Shown here in pieces: positions 34,421-42,638 of a DNA stretch of 64,000 bases. The number at the start of each line of letters is the position of its first letter. The first letter of the stretch is position 1. The translations under genes were made by a program, and so were the position numbers. Where the stretch lies: NCBI RefSeq assembly GCF_002706425.1, contig NZ_CP017713.1, positions 434,001 to 498,000 on the forward strand, given 5' to 3'. Source of the stretch: Loigolactobacillus coryniformis subsp. coryniformis KCTC 3167 = DSM 20001 (GTDB taxonomy: Bacteria > Bacillota > Bacilli > Lactobacillales > Lactobacillaceae). Below the pieces are notes generated by a model. It worked only from the letters and a program-made list of their open reading frames with translations, did no database searches and was not told where the DNA came from.

Positions 34421-36850
34421 CTATAATGGTTGTTCAGTCCGAGCGATAATATCGTCTTGGGTTTCTTTAGATAAGCCAACGAAAAAGGCGGAATAACCAG
34501 CGACACGAACAATCAAGTCGCGGTAATCGGCTGGCTTTTTCTGAGCGGCAATCAAAGTATCTCGAGACACGATGTTGTATTGAACATGGTAGCCGTGTAG
34601 TCGATTAAAGAAGGTCCGCAATAGTGCGATCAGCTTTAAGCAACTTTCTTTGCTACGTAAGATTTGTGGCGACATTTTTTGATTTAATAGTACACCGCCA
34701 GTGATATCACCGGTTGATAATTTTGAAACTGATTTGAGAACAGCAGTGGGGCCGTCAATATCCATTGCGTGTTCGGGTGAGCAACCTTCAGCTAAAGGTG
34801 TCCGGGCGTTGCGGCCATCAGGTGTGGCTAAGGTGCTGTGGCCTTGACCAACGTTAGCGGAGATCGATGAGGTGCCGGCGTAGCGCAGACCACCAATTGG
34901 ACCGCGTCCATAGCGCGTATTTTTGTATTTAGCAATTTCATCGATATAAGGTTGGTAAGCAGCAACAATCAAATTATCAACGTAGTCATCGTCATTACCA
35001 TATTTTGGTGCGTCATTGAGCAACATTTGTTGAATTCGTGCACCTTCAGTGCCAGCAAAATCATTTTGCAATGCGGTCCATAATTCAGTTGGGGTGATTT
35101 TGTGTTCATCGAAAACTAGTTTCTTGATTGCAGCTAGGGAGTCCGCTAAGTTAGCAATCCCAACTTGTAAACCACTGATAAAGTCGTAAACAGCGCCGCC
35201 TTCCTTGATTGTTTTACCACGACCAATACAATCATCAGTCAACGTTGAACACAGGATATCAGGATAGCCTTGCTCTAAAGCGAGATCGCAACTATTTTCA
35301 ATGATGACGCTTTGACGAGTGATCTCGCGTAATGATTTGTTCCAGGCAGCGGTGAGCTCGGCATAACTTTGCATAGCTGTAAAGTTACCATAGCCAGGTA
35401 ATACGCGTTTACCGGATTCTGGATCAACGCCATTATTCATGACGATCAATAGCGTCCGTGGGAAATTAATGAAGCTCATACCGGTGCAACGATAACCCCA
35501 TTTGCCAGGAACCGCCGTTTCAACACAACCAATCGCGCTATAGTTATAGGCATCTTCTTTCTTGACGCCACGACGGATGAATGAAGGAATGATGATTTCG
35601 TCATTGTTAAAGGCAGGCATGCCTAGGCCTTGTTTGATCACTGCAACACATTCAAGCATAAATTTATCGCTAAGCCCTTTATGATACCGTACGGTCAAAT
35701 TAGGCTGTGGTAAATGTGCTTGTGCGATTGCCCGCAAAATTAAGTAAGAAAGTGGATTGACGGCATCTTTTCCGTCCGGTGTTTGACCACCAATCGTGAT
35801 ATTTTGATAAAGTGGGCTACCGGCGGAAAACTCAGTGTGCGCCCAGGAACGAATTTTATTGATGGTCAGCGTTTTTAGACAGAGATTGGTCAATAATTCA
35901 GTTGCTTGGTCAGCAGTAATGATGCCGCTTTCAATATCGTGCTGATAAAAAGGATACAGGTATTGATCCAAACGACCATAGGAAACGGAATGACCATTTG
36001 ACTCAATCTGTAGTACTAAGTGAACGAGCCAAACTGATTGTATTGCTTCGTAAAAAGTCGTTGCAGGTTCGTAAGGAACTTTCTCTAAAATCTGTGCTAA
36101 TTTAAGTCGTTCATTTTTACGTTTAGTATCGGTAATTTTTTGTGCCTGTTGCCGAGCCAAAGTAGCATATCGTTGAGCAAAATCTTTGACAGCAGTGATC
36201 ACTTTTAAACTGGCTTGATAGAAGTAAAGCTTTTTCTGATCGTTGATGTCCGTCAATTCTAGCTGCGCCATTGCGGTTTTAACACGCTGTTCATACCATT
36301 CTAGCCCTTTATTGATGACGTTCTTGTAATCGACGGCGATGTGGCCATCACCGGAAGTGATGTTGCCGTCTGCACCGATGATCCCTAAATCGTAGAATAA
36401 GCGACTTTCTGGTGGAAAGGCTGCGTAACCACGATCTTCAAGCGTGTTGTTTTGCCAGAAGGGCGCAATTTCACGTAATTGTTGCTTGGTTTCCTCAGTG
36501 ATGTAAAAAACATCGCCGGGCCGTTTTTCAAACTGATCTAGTTCAGCGATCACCCAATTCATTGAATATTCAGGATAAATCGGTGCCCAGCGATTTTGCC
36601 GTGCTTGGTTGCCGGCTAGTAAAGTATCAGGTTCAATATAGATCGACATGTGTTCTAAAATATTGACTAGTGTTTCTGCGCGTAAAACATCGACTTGTTC
36701 ATGCTGATGTGCTTTGTAGGCTTGGGTGGTGAGAATAGCGCGTTCTGCATCAACGTAGGGCTTAGCATCAAGGATCGTTTCCCGGTAGCGGGCCATCCGC
36801 GGACTTAAGCGACCAAAGTGTCTTTCAACTGTTTTTTCAGCAACTTGCAT
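34421..36850 (-). CDS. pflD: Glycyl radical enzyme, PflD/YbiW type
   Basis: 809 residues, full length. The radical Gly is residue 785 (VRVAGYSAF) and the active-site Cys is residue 442 in GCVETAVPGKWGYRCTG. One Cys plus nearby Glu is the dehydratase/lyase pattern; true pyruvate formate-lyase has two adjacent Cys. The PflD/YbiW branch is usually named formate acetyltransferase/glycerol dehydratase family, with natural substrate unresolved. AGGAG precedes ATG 36850. It is co-transcribed with the aldolase, and the activase lies 1.3 kb away divergently. Oxygen would cleave the radical site, so it acts without oxygen. Confidence 0.9.
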   Translation of the reverse strand: MQVAEKTVERHFGRLSPRMARYRETILDAKPYVDAERAILTTQAYKAHQHEQVDVLRAETLVNILEHMSIYIEPDTLLAGNQARQNRWAPIYPEYSMNWVIAELDQFEKRPGDVFYITEETKQQLREIAPFWQNNTLEDRGYAAFPPESRLFYDLGIIGADGNITSGDGHIAVDYKNVINKGLEWYEQRVKTAMAQLELTDINDQKKLYFYQASLKVITAVKDFAQRYATLARQQAQKITDTKRKNERLKLAQILEKVPYEPATTFYEAIQSVWLVHLVLQIESNGHSVSYGRLDQYLYPFYQHDIESGIITADQATELLTNLCLKTLTINKIRSWAHTEFSAGSPLYQNITIGGQTPDGKDAVNPLSYLILRAIAQAHLPQPNLTVRYHKGLSDKFMLECVAVIKQGLGMPAFNNDEIIIPSFIRRGVKKEDAYNYSAIGCVETAVPGKWGYRCTGMSFINFPRTLLIVMNNGVDPESGKRVLPGYGNFTAMQSYAELTAAWNKSLREITRQSVIIENSCDLALEQGYPDILCSTLTDDCIGRGKTIKEGGAVYDFISGLQVGIANLADSLAAIKKLVFDEHKITPTELWTALQNDFAGTEGARIQQMLLNDAPKYGNDDDYVDNLIVAAYQPYIDEIAKYKNTRYGRGPIGGLRYAGTSSISANVGQGHSTLATPDGRNARTPLAEGCSPEHAMDIDGPTAVLKSVSKLSTGDITGGVLLNQKMSPQILRSKESCLKLIALLRTFFNRLHGYHVQYNIVSRDTLIAAQKKPADYRDLIVRVAGYSAFFVGLSKETQDDIIARTEQPL

Positions 36851-36877
36851 TTTAGTTTCTCCTATCGAACGAAGCTT

Positions 36878-36897
36878 AAATATCTTCTAACGAAACA
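36878..36897 (-). promoter_or_regulatory. Probable DeoR operator in front of the glycyl radical enzyme
   Basis: Minus-strand TGTTTCGTTAGAAGATA closely matches GTTTCGTAAGAAATATA (38049-38065) and TTTACGTTAGAATATTT (38070-38086) in the deoR/activase spacer. It lies just downstream of the TATAAT at 36914-36909, so a bound repressor would block transcription. Confidence 0.5.
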
Positions 36898-36929
36898 AAA
36901 ATAACATGATTATAATTAAAATGCAAAAT

Positions 36930-36998
36930 AAAAAAGAGTGGCGTGTGAGCAGGATTCACTCTCAAGACTGGCTAAAAAGCCACGGAATACGCTAGATG
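36930..36998 (-). terminator. Hairpin with T run upstream of the glycyl radical enzyme (terminator or attenuator)
   Basis: Read on the minus strand: GTGGC ... GCCAC closing an inner TGAG...CTCA pair, then TCTTTTTTATTTT. It could end read-through from deoR or act as an attenuator if transcription starts upstream. I could not match the upstream part (GATGGAGTAACATC) to a known riboswitch. Confidence 0.45.
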
Positions 36999-37067
36999 TT
37001 ACTCCATCAGGCCTACAGTTGAATTTAAAATTATTTTTTTGCGTAGTAGCGACTTTAGTTATAATAC

Positions 37068-37111
37068 AAAAAACACCGATGAAAAATGATTCACTTTTCA
37101 TCAGTGTTTTT
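37068..37111 (-). terminator. Terminator of deoR
   Basis: AAAACACCGATGAAAA pairs with TTTTCATCAGTGTTTT around a 9-nt loop; the minus-strand copy ends in T6. Confidence 0.85.
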
Positions 37112-37242
37112 GCTGGTAGATACGATTCAATTTTAAATTATCGAAATTATCGGTTACGCACCGGCACCCAACTAATTTTATCTTTGTACGCTTAATCACC
37201 AAACCTGAAAAAAATCTGGAAGCGGCCTTAGCGTGTTTTAAA

Positions 37243-37989
37243 TTAAACCAGGTGTAATTTAATTTTTTGTTGTTTAAGTAAGTTAACGGTAGCAGTGGGA
37301 ATTTGTGGGTCTGTGATGACTGCAGCAATTGCGGAAAGTGGCAATTGTTTAACGACGCCTAACGTTTTGAACTTACTAGAATCGGTTAGAATAATCGTTC
37401 GATCAGCTTGTTGGGCCATAGCTTGAACGATCTCAGCGCGCATTAAATCATTGCCGAAAAAGCCGGTGTCAGCGGCAAAACCATCGGTGCCGATGAATAA
37501 TTGTTTAACGTGAAAATTGGGCAGTAACATTTTAGCTAGTGGTCCAACAACGACTTCGGCGCTAGGCTGGTATTTGCCACCGAGTAAAATCGTTTCAATA
37601 CTATCGAATTTTTCAACAAAGTTGGCAATGAAATAGGAGTTGGTAATGATGGTGACGTGTTTTTTTTGTTGCCCTAATTGCTCAGCTAATAAAGCACAGG
37701 TTGAGCCAGACTCGATCATGATCGTTTCATTTTCGGCGACCTGTGCAGCGGCGGTACGCGCAATCTTGATTTTAGTATCGTAGTTTTGGGCTAGACGGAA
37801 GCTTAAATTATTCGGATTGTTAATAATAGCGTAACCGTGGCGGCGACGTAATAACCCACGTTGTTCTAAATCAGTCAAATCTTTGCGAATTGTGACTTTA
37901 GAAACTTGTAATAACTCGGCTAAACGATTAACTTCAATTTTTTTATTCTGGTTAACGAGCTCCAATAATTGTTCACTGCGTTTTGACAT
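37243..37989 (-). CDS. DeoR/GlpR family transcriptional regulator
   Basis: 248 residues. DeoR HTH (EVNRLAELLQVSKVTIRKDLTDLEQRGLLRRRHGYA), then the ribose-isomerase-like sensor domain with IMIESGSTCALLAEQL, TIITNSYFIANF, LLGGKYQ, FIGTDGFAADTGFFGNDL and ILTDSSKF. Ligands are usually sugar phosphates. AGGAGGT precedes ATG 37989. Divergent from the activase and upstream of the glycyl radical enzyme, so it probably controls this locus. Confidence 0.92.
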   Translation of the reverse strand: MSKRSEQLLELVNQNKKIEVNRLAELLQVSKVTIRKDLTDLEQRGLLRRRHGYAIINNPNNLSFRLAQNYDTKIKIARTAAAQVAENETIMIESGSTCALLAEQLGQQKKHVTIITNSYFIANFVEKFDSIETILLGGKYQPSAEVVVGPLAKMLLPNFHVKQLFIGTDGFAADTGFFGNDLMRAEIVQAMAQQADRTIILTDSSKFKTLGVVKQLPLSAIAAVITDPQIPTATVNLLKQQKIKLHLV

Positions 37990-38048
37990 ATTGACCTCCT
38001 GATCAAAACTTATTCACTTTATTTTAGCATAAATTTGCATTTAAAAAA

Positions 38049-38098
38049 GTTTCGTAAGAAATATAAATATTTACGTTAGAATATTTTGATGCTATGAT
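38049..38098 (+). promoter_or_regulatory. Divergent operator/promoter, deoR / activase
   Basis: TTTACG (38070-38075), 17-base spacer, TATGAT (38093-38098) gives a promoter for the activase. CGTAA (38053-38057) and TTACG (38071-38075) form an inverted pair, and two copies of the TTWCGTWAGAA motif lie here, the second overlapping the -35 box. Confidence 0.55.
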
Positions 38099-38121
38099 AT
38101 AAGCGAAAACGGAGGTGCGTA

Positions 38122-38928
38122 ATGATGAAAACAACACAAAAGGCTGCTCCTAGTAAAGGTTTAATTTTTAATATCCAAAAGTTTAGCTTAAATGATGGTC
38201 CAGGTATTCGCACGGTTATCTTTTTTAAAGGTTGTCCGCTACGTTGTCAATGGTGTGCTAATCCAGAGTCACAATCTGGAAAGCCGGAGTCCATGTATGA
38301 TGAACAAAAGCAAGCACCAACCATGATTGGCGAATACAAAACGGTGGCTGAGATTATGGCAGTGATCTTACAGGATCGCGATTTTTATGCTGAATCTGGT
38401 GGTGGGGTTACTTTTTCTGGTGGTGAAGTTTTGTTTCAGGCGCCGTTTGCCATTGAGTTGGCTAAAGCAATCCATGCAGCGGGGATCAGTGTGATCTGCG
38501 AGACAACTGGTTATGCGGCCCCAGCCGTATTTCAAGAATTTATGCAGCAAATGGATTTTATGTATTTTGATTGCAAACATTGGAATAGCGAGCAACATCG
38601 ACGCGGTACTGGTGGCGGTAATGAGTTGATCCTCAAAAACTTACAGACGGCACTTGCCGCGCGGCAACCTTTAACGGTACGCATTCCGGTTATTCCACAT
38701 TTCAACTATACAGCAGCCGATGCACATAAATTTGGTGAGCTGTTTCAGCATATCGGTGTGACTGCTGTAGAATTATTGCCATTTCATCAATTTGGGTTAA
38801 AAAAATACCATGATCTCCAACGTGATTATGCTCTAAAGAATGTTAGTCAATTGCAAAGCGACGATTTATTACATTATCAGACAATACTGGCCGATTATGG
38901 GGTGACAGCAACAATTAATGGTTGGTAA
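38122..38928 (+). CDS. pflC: Glycyl radical enzyme activase, lacking the ferredoxin-like insert
   Basis: Radical SAM enzyme that makes the Gly radical on its partner. 268 residues; FSLNDGPGIRTVIFFKGCPLRCQWC carries the cluster Cys38, Cys42, Cys45, followed by ANPESQ as in PflC/YbiY. Those activases usually continue with about 50 residues holding two further CxxCxxC clusters. Here the chain goes directly to TVAEIMAVILQDRDFYAESGGGVTFSGGE, as in PflA. So it has a PflC-type core without the auxiliary clusters. GGAGGTG supports ATG 38122. Confidence 0.9.
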   Translation: MMKTTQKAAPSKGLIFNIQKFSLNDGPGIRTVIFFKGCPLRCQWCANPESQSGKPESMYDEQKQAPTMIGEYKTVAEIMAVILQDRDFYAESGGGVTFSGGEVLFQAPFAIELAKAIHAAGISVICETTGYAAPAVFQEFMQQMDFMYFDCKHWNSEQHRRGTGGGNELILKNLQTALAARQPLTVRIPVIPHFNYTAADAHKFGELFQHIGVTAVELLPFHQFGLKKYHDLQRDYALKNVSQLQSDDLLHYQTILADYGVTATINGW

Positions 38929-38995
38929 ATCGATCAATCAAGATTTTTCAGAAAAGTGTACTAAATAAGCACTAGTTGCGCAAAGAATTGATACT

Positions 38996-39140
38996 ATAAC
39001 CGAACATTAAGTGCAAATTTGTTCTTGAATATTCCTAACTATAGTCATATACTGTTTTCAACCTATTTATTCGCTTATTACCGATGATAAACGAATAATA
39101 AAACTTTTTATAGGCTCTAATAGCGTAGAAAACGAACAAT
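38996..39140 (+). promoter_or_regulatory. PurBox cluster before the nucleobase permease
   Basis: ATAACCGAACATT (38996-39008) matches the lactic-acid-bacterium PurBox AWWWCCGAACWWT at all 13 positions. Two weaker copies with 11 of 13 matches follow: ATAAACGAATAAT (39087-39099) and GAAAACGAACAAT (39128-39140). This suggests control by a PurR-type regulator. Confidence 0.65.
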
Positions 39141-39153
39141 GGAGGGAATTATT

Positions 39154-40509
39154 TTGGCAAGCGAAAAAAATTTAATTGTCGGACCTGATGAACCATTGAA
39201 GAATCATACTGCAGCATTATTAGGGTTGCAGCATGTGTTGGCAATGGATGTATACGTACCACCATTCATCATTGCTGGTTTATTGGCAATGAGTATGGAT
39301 GCTAAAATGGGTCTAATTCAAGCAACTTTTTTTGCGGCCGGAATCGGAACAATTTTACAAACAAAGTTTTTCATGAAGATGCCGATGACACAAGGACCAT
39401 CATTTGTGCCAATTGGGGCAATTGCTGGAATCTACTTAGCTAATGGTGGTGGTCGTAACGGCTTAGCAACAGTGTTTGGTTCGTTATTAGTTGGCGCTGT
39501 TTTAGTGATCCTATTCGGCTTAACTGGTTTTTTCCAAAAAATCATTCGTAAATTAGTGCCGTCATTGGTCGGGGGTACGATCATTACCGTAGTCGGTCTG
39601 TCACTGATTCCCTCAGCACTAAACGATAATATTTTTCAAGCTAGCGGTAACTTGAATCAAAACGTTTTGCTTGGCGTACTTACCGCCGCTATTTTGGTTT
39701 TATGTGTGGCAATCAGCCTGCGGTTTCCGCGGTTAGAACGTGTTTTTAAAGTGAGTTCGATCATCATTGCCTTACTTGGTGGGTCGCTGATTGCGGCGGC
39801 AATGGGCCGCTTTTCGTTTAAAACGGTGATCGATGCCCAGTGGTTTAGCTGGCCACATTTTGCGGTCACTAATTATGGTTTTCATTTCTCATTGTCAGCC
39901 ATTTTAACCATGGTCGTGATCTATGCGGTACTATTGACGGAAACTTCTGGTACTTGGTTTGCCATGAGTGCCGTGTTGCATAAACCAATGTCCGATAAGC
40001 AATGGAATCGCGGTATTATCGGTGAAGGGATCAGTTGCTTGATTGCTGCTTTAGCTGGAGCCACACCGGTAACTGGTTATTCGACGAATGCCGGCGTGGT
40101 TTCGATCACTGGTGTTGCCAGTAAAAAAGCCTTTATTGCGGCGGGGATTTGGTTTATCGGTTTTAGCTTTATCGGTAAATTAGCGGCTTTCTTAGCCGCA
40201 ATTCCTGCAGCAGTTATTGGTGGGGTTTTTGCAATTATTTGTTCAACCATTATGTTAAGTGGCTTGCAGGTGATTCGGCAGCAAGAGTTTGCTGAACGTG
40301 ATCTGTACATCTTAGGTATTCCGATTATTATGACGCTGGCGTTGATTTTGATCCCCAGCCAACTAACGAAGGAAGCACCCCAGCTGATTCAATATTTGTT
40401 GAGTTCACCAATTGCCGTGAGTGCCTTGTTAGCAATCCTCTTGAATCAAGTCTTGCCTAAGAAAATGCCCGCTAAGACTGCTGGGCCAGTTGAAGATGAA
40501 TTGATTTAG
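39154..40509 (+). CDS. NCS2-family nucleobase permease (purine type)
   Basis: 451 residues with about 12-14 membrane spans. LGLQHVLAMDVYVPPFIIAG and TQGPSFVPIGAIAGIYLANGGG are family motifs of the xanthine/uracil permeases, and the TPVTGYSTNAGVVSITGVASKKA segment follows the conserved pattern. TTG 39154 is 7 bases behind GGAGGG; an ATG at 39139 overlaps the ribosome site. PurBox sequences upstream argue for a purine (xanthine, guanine, hypoxanthine or urate) rather than uracil. Confidence 0.88.
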   Translation: MASEKNLIVGPDEPLKNHTAALLGLQHVLAMDVYVPPFIIAGLLAMSMDAKMGLIQATFFAAGIGTILQTKFFMKMPMTQGPSFVPIGAIAGIYLANGGGRNGLATVFGSLLVGAVLVILFGLTGFFQKIIRKLVPSLVGGTIITVVGLSLIPSALNDNIFQASGNLNQNVLLGVLTAAILVLCVAISLRFPRLERVFKVSSIIIALLGGSLIAAAMGRFSFKTVIDAQWFSWPHFAVTNYGFHFSLSAILTMVVIYAVLLTETSGTWFAMSAVLHKPMSDKQWNRGIIGEGISCLIAALAGATPVTGYSTNAGVVSITGVASKKAFIAAGIWFIGFSFIGKLAAFLAAIPAAVIGGVFAIICSTIMLSGLQVIRQQEFAERDLYILGIPIIMTLALILIPSQLTKEAPQLIQYLLSSPIAVSALLAILLNQVLPKKMPAKTAGPVEDELI

Positions 40510-40558
40510 TTTTATAATAGTTACATTAAAGTGAATGAGTTTTGTTTTAAGTTAGTGA

Positions 40559-40590
40559 CGTCACACTTGGAATGAGTGTGACTTTTTTTA
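40559..40590 (+). terminator. Terminator of the permease gene
   Basis: GTCACACT/AGTGTGAC hairpin with 7-nt loop, followed by T7. Confidence 0.9.
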
Positions 40591-40652
40591 TTTTAAAATA
40601 TTTCTGTTAGGCTTTAACGGATTATTAATTATTTTGAAAGCTGGGATGACAA

Positions 40653-42041
40653 ATGCAGCAGCGTCTTTCCCGGGCGACAGTTTTAAGTATTATCGCTACG
40701 GGTTTATTGAGTTTTATGGGTACTTTAGTTGAAACGTCATTAAATGTGACCTTTGCGACATTGACTAAGCAAATGCAGGTTAATTTAGCCACGATCCAGT
40801 GGCTGACGACTGGTTATTTGCTGTTAACAACATTGACGATGATTGCTTCGGCACATTTGATCAAACGCTATCCGGTCAAAATGCTATTTTTGATTGCGAT
40901 CACGTGCTTCACACTGGGTGATTTACTTAGTGCGGTGGCACCAAGTTTTCCAATTATTTTGTTGGGACGCTTGATTCAAGCTTTTTCTACAGGGTTATCG
41001 ATTCCGTTGATGTTCCACATTATTTTGACGTCGGTACCACCACGGCGCTTAGCCACTTATAACGGAATGGCGGCAATGCTGATTGCATTGGGACCGGCGT
41101 TAGGGCCGACATATGGTGGTTTGTTAACGGCGACTTGGTCGTGGCGGATAATTTTTTGGCTATTGTTACCGTTGATCGTAATCGTCTTTTTTCTTGGTAT
41201 TTTTAATCTCAAGCTCCAACCCTTTGCCAAGGAAGATCGCTTTGATTTCTGGGGTTTTGGCTTGTTGGCTTTAATTTTGTTTTTGGTTGATTATACTTTT
41301 AACCGGGCCGCTAAGGTTGGTTTTCTTAGCTGGAATTTCTGGGGCTTACTACTGATCAGTGTACTTTTGATGGTTGGCTTTTACGTTTATAATCGCCATT
41401 CTAGCCGTCATTTAGTGGATTTCTCAATTTTTAAAAATACCATCGTTAGTTGGCATTTATTAGGCTACTTTTTATTGCAATTCATCAATATTGGCTTGTC
41501 GTTTGTCATTCCGCAGGTGGCGCAATATATTCTTGGTCAAAATGCCTTTGTTGCCGGGATGATCTTATTGCCTGGCGCACTATTAGGTGTGGTGGTGGCG
41601 CCACTTGCTGGTCGCTGGATGGATCGATTGCAGACGCCATTACCGATCGTAGTTGGTCACGTCATTTTTCTGATTGGTGCAGCACTATTTATTATTTATG
41701 ATCAGCAGTTGACCGTCGCATTATTGATCGGTTTTTACTTCCTGTTGCGGTTAGGCTTCAACTTAGCGTTTGGCAATACGATCAGTCATGCCAGCGTACA
41801 AGTCCAACCAAAACAAAAGGCGGATATCAACGCTACTTTCAACATGACGCAGCAATACGCGGGTTCGTTAGGTACCAATATTTTTGCTGCAATCATCGGA
41901 GTCTATCAGTTGCAGCACATTAATTTGCGCATTAGCACAGCCCAAGGCGCCTTAACGGACTACTGGTTGATCGCTGTTTTGGCGATCATTGGTCTGTTTG
42001 CTGCTTGGATCAGTTACCGGCAAACGATACAGAAAAAGTAA
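40653..42041 (+). CDS. MFS transporter, DHA2 (14-span drug:H+ antiporter) type
   Basis: 462 residues with about 14 spans. LVETSLNVTFATLTKQMQVN and IQWLTTGYLLLTTLTMIASAHLIKRY are DHA2/EmrB-QacA marks; MAAMLIALGPALGPTYGGLLT is motif C of exporters. Substrate unknown. Single gene between two terminators. Confidence 0.88.
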   Translation: MQQRLSRATVLSIIATGLLSFMGTLVETSLNVTFATLTKQMQVNLATIQWLTTGYLLLTTLTMIASAHLIKRYPVKMLFLIAITCFTLGDLLSAVAPSFPIILLGRLIQAFSTGLSIPLMFHIILTSVPPRRLATYNGMAAMLIALGPALGPTYGGLLTATWSWRIIFWLLLPLIVIVFFLGIFNLKLQPFAKEDRFDFWGFGLLALILFLVDYTFNRAAKVGFLSWNFWGLLLISVLLMVGFYVYNRHSSRHLVDFSIFKNTIVSWHLLGYFLLQFINIGLSFVIPQVAQYILGQNAFVAGMILLPGALLGVVVAPLAGRWMDRLQTPLPIVVGHVIFLIGAALFIIYDQQLTVALLIGFYFLLRLGFNLAFGNTISHASVQVQPKQKADINATFNMTQQYAGSLGTNIFAAIIGVYQLQHINLRISTAQGALTDYWLIAVLAIIGLFAAWISYRQTIQKK

Positions 42042-42042
42042 A

Positions 42043-42088
42043 AATCGGCAGTACAACGAATAATTTCGCTGTACTGTCGATTTTCTTT
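42043..42088. terminator. Bidirectional terminator, MFS / DUF2187
   Basis: AAAATCGGCAGTACA pairs with TGTACTGTCGATTTT around a short loop; T and A runs on both sides. Confidence 0.88.
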
Positions 42089-42089
42089 T

Positions 42090-42305
42090 TTAACTCACTT
42101 TTTTCAATTGTTTCAAACTCACGACGATTTTATCATGTAAGGCTTTAACGTTTAGTTCATCACGGGCATCATAATCGGTGATCGTCAGTAAAGCGGCGTT
42201 TTCGTAGACTTTTTCGATGCGACCTTTAAATGGGGCTTGCATATCTTCGGTGGCTTTAACGGTGACGATCATACCAACTTTTGCATTGCTTTTGCTCACT
42301 GTCAT
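42090..42305 (-). CDS. DUF2187 family small protein
   Basis: 71 residues; KVGMIVTVKATEDMQAPFKGRIEKVYENAALLTI is the KOW/SH3-like beta barrel of DUF2187, then basic C-terminus SLKQLKKVS. The family is common in lactobacilli and of unknown role, perhaps nucleic-acid binding. AGGAGG 8 bases before ATG 42305 partly sits in a perfect hairpin. Confidence 0.82.
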   Translation of the reverse strand: MTVSKSNAKVGMIVTVKATEDMQAPFKGRIEKVYENAALLTITDYDARDELNVKALHDKIVVSLKQLKKVS

Positions 42306-42317
42306 TGCGGTGACCTC

Positions 42318-42345
42318 CTATGCTAATTTTTCATCATTAGCATAG
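42318..42345 (-). promoter_or_regulatory. Hairpin overlapping the ribosome site of the DUF2187 gene
   Basis: CTATGCTAAT and ATTAGCATAG are perfect 10-bp arms with an 8-nt loop. On the minus strand the 3' arm ends in TAG, which is also the first part of TAGGAGG, the ribosome site. This could give operator or translational control, or autoregulation. Confidence 0.6.
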
Positions 42346-42455
42346 CGGCAACTGATTTATTTGGCAAGCGAAAAGATTGTGCAATTTAAATCAGCCAAAA
42401 CGTTAGGTGCGGCGTGGTGGATTTGAATTATTATTATCGTGATTTTCATGAAACT

Positions 42456-42500
42456 ATTGCTGTACTAATATTGTAGTGCAATCTGTTTTTGAGTTATACT
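42456..42500 (+). promoter_or_regulatory. Promoter with overlapping palindrome before MFS gene
   Basis: ATTGCTGTAC and GTAGTGCAAT form an inverted repeat (42456-42482) that overlaps TTGTAG (42471-42476). An 18-base spacer leads to TATACT (42495-42500). A MarR- or TetR-type repressor would fit. Confidence 0.55.
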
Positions 42501-42507
42501 AAGCATT

Positions 42508-42557
42508 GTTGCTAAATTATGCCAGCTAAGCAGAACGATTTAGCGACAGTTTTTTAA
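42508..42557 (+). terminator. Terminator-like hairpin in the MFS leader (possible attenuator)
   Basis: GTTGCTAAAT (42508-42518) pairs with ATTTAGCGAC (42538-42547), then a run of six T. It lies between the promoter and the leader ORF, so transcripts must pass it to reach the transporter. Confidence 0.5.
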
Positions 42558-42575
42558 AATGGAGGTTGTAGCGTC

Positions 42576-42638
42576 GTGTTGAGCAAGCGATTATTTCATT
42601 GGTTAATTATGCGCATTGAAAACCCCTTTTCGGTATGA
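42576..42638 (+). CDS. 20-codon leader peptide before MFS gene (candidate)
   Basis: GTG at 42576 (or TTG 42579) about 10 bases behind TGGAGG, a frame of 20 codons ending in ENPFSV and TGA. The first half is basic and aromatic (SKRLFHWLIMR). It ends 48 bases before the MFS start. Leader peptides of this kind can drive translational attenuation of drug exporters; that is inference. Confidence 0.45.
   Translation: MLSKRLFHWLIMRIENPFSV

Larger units (their letters stand above)
36851..37242 (-). other. Leader region of the glycyl radical enzyme gene
   Basis: 392 bp without a gene. On the minus strand, in order of transcription: a terminator behind deoR (37111-37068), an AT-rich stretch, a second hairpin with T run (36998-36930), a -10-like TATAAT (36914-36909), the shared TTTCGTTAGAAGATA motif (36897-36881), and AGGAG before the start. 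The 61- and 85-codon frames here are not credible genes. Confidence 0.55.

Noticed and set aside
36851-37242. ZTP (pfl) or cobalamin riboswitch before the glycyl radical enzyme
   Set aside because: Looked for because of the gene type and a GCCAC stretch; the conserved cores and length do not fit.
36938-37328. Short frames on both strands between the glycyl radical enzyme and deoR
   Set aside because: No ribosome sites, low-complexity composition, they overlap hairpins and terminators.
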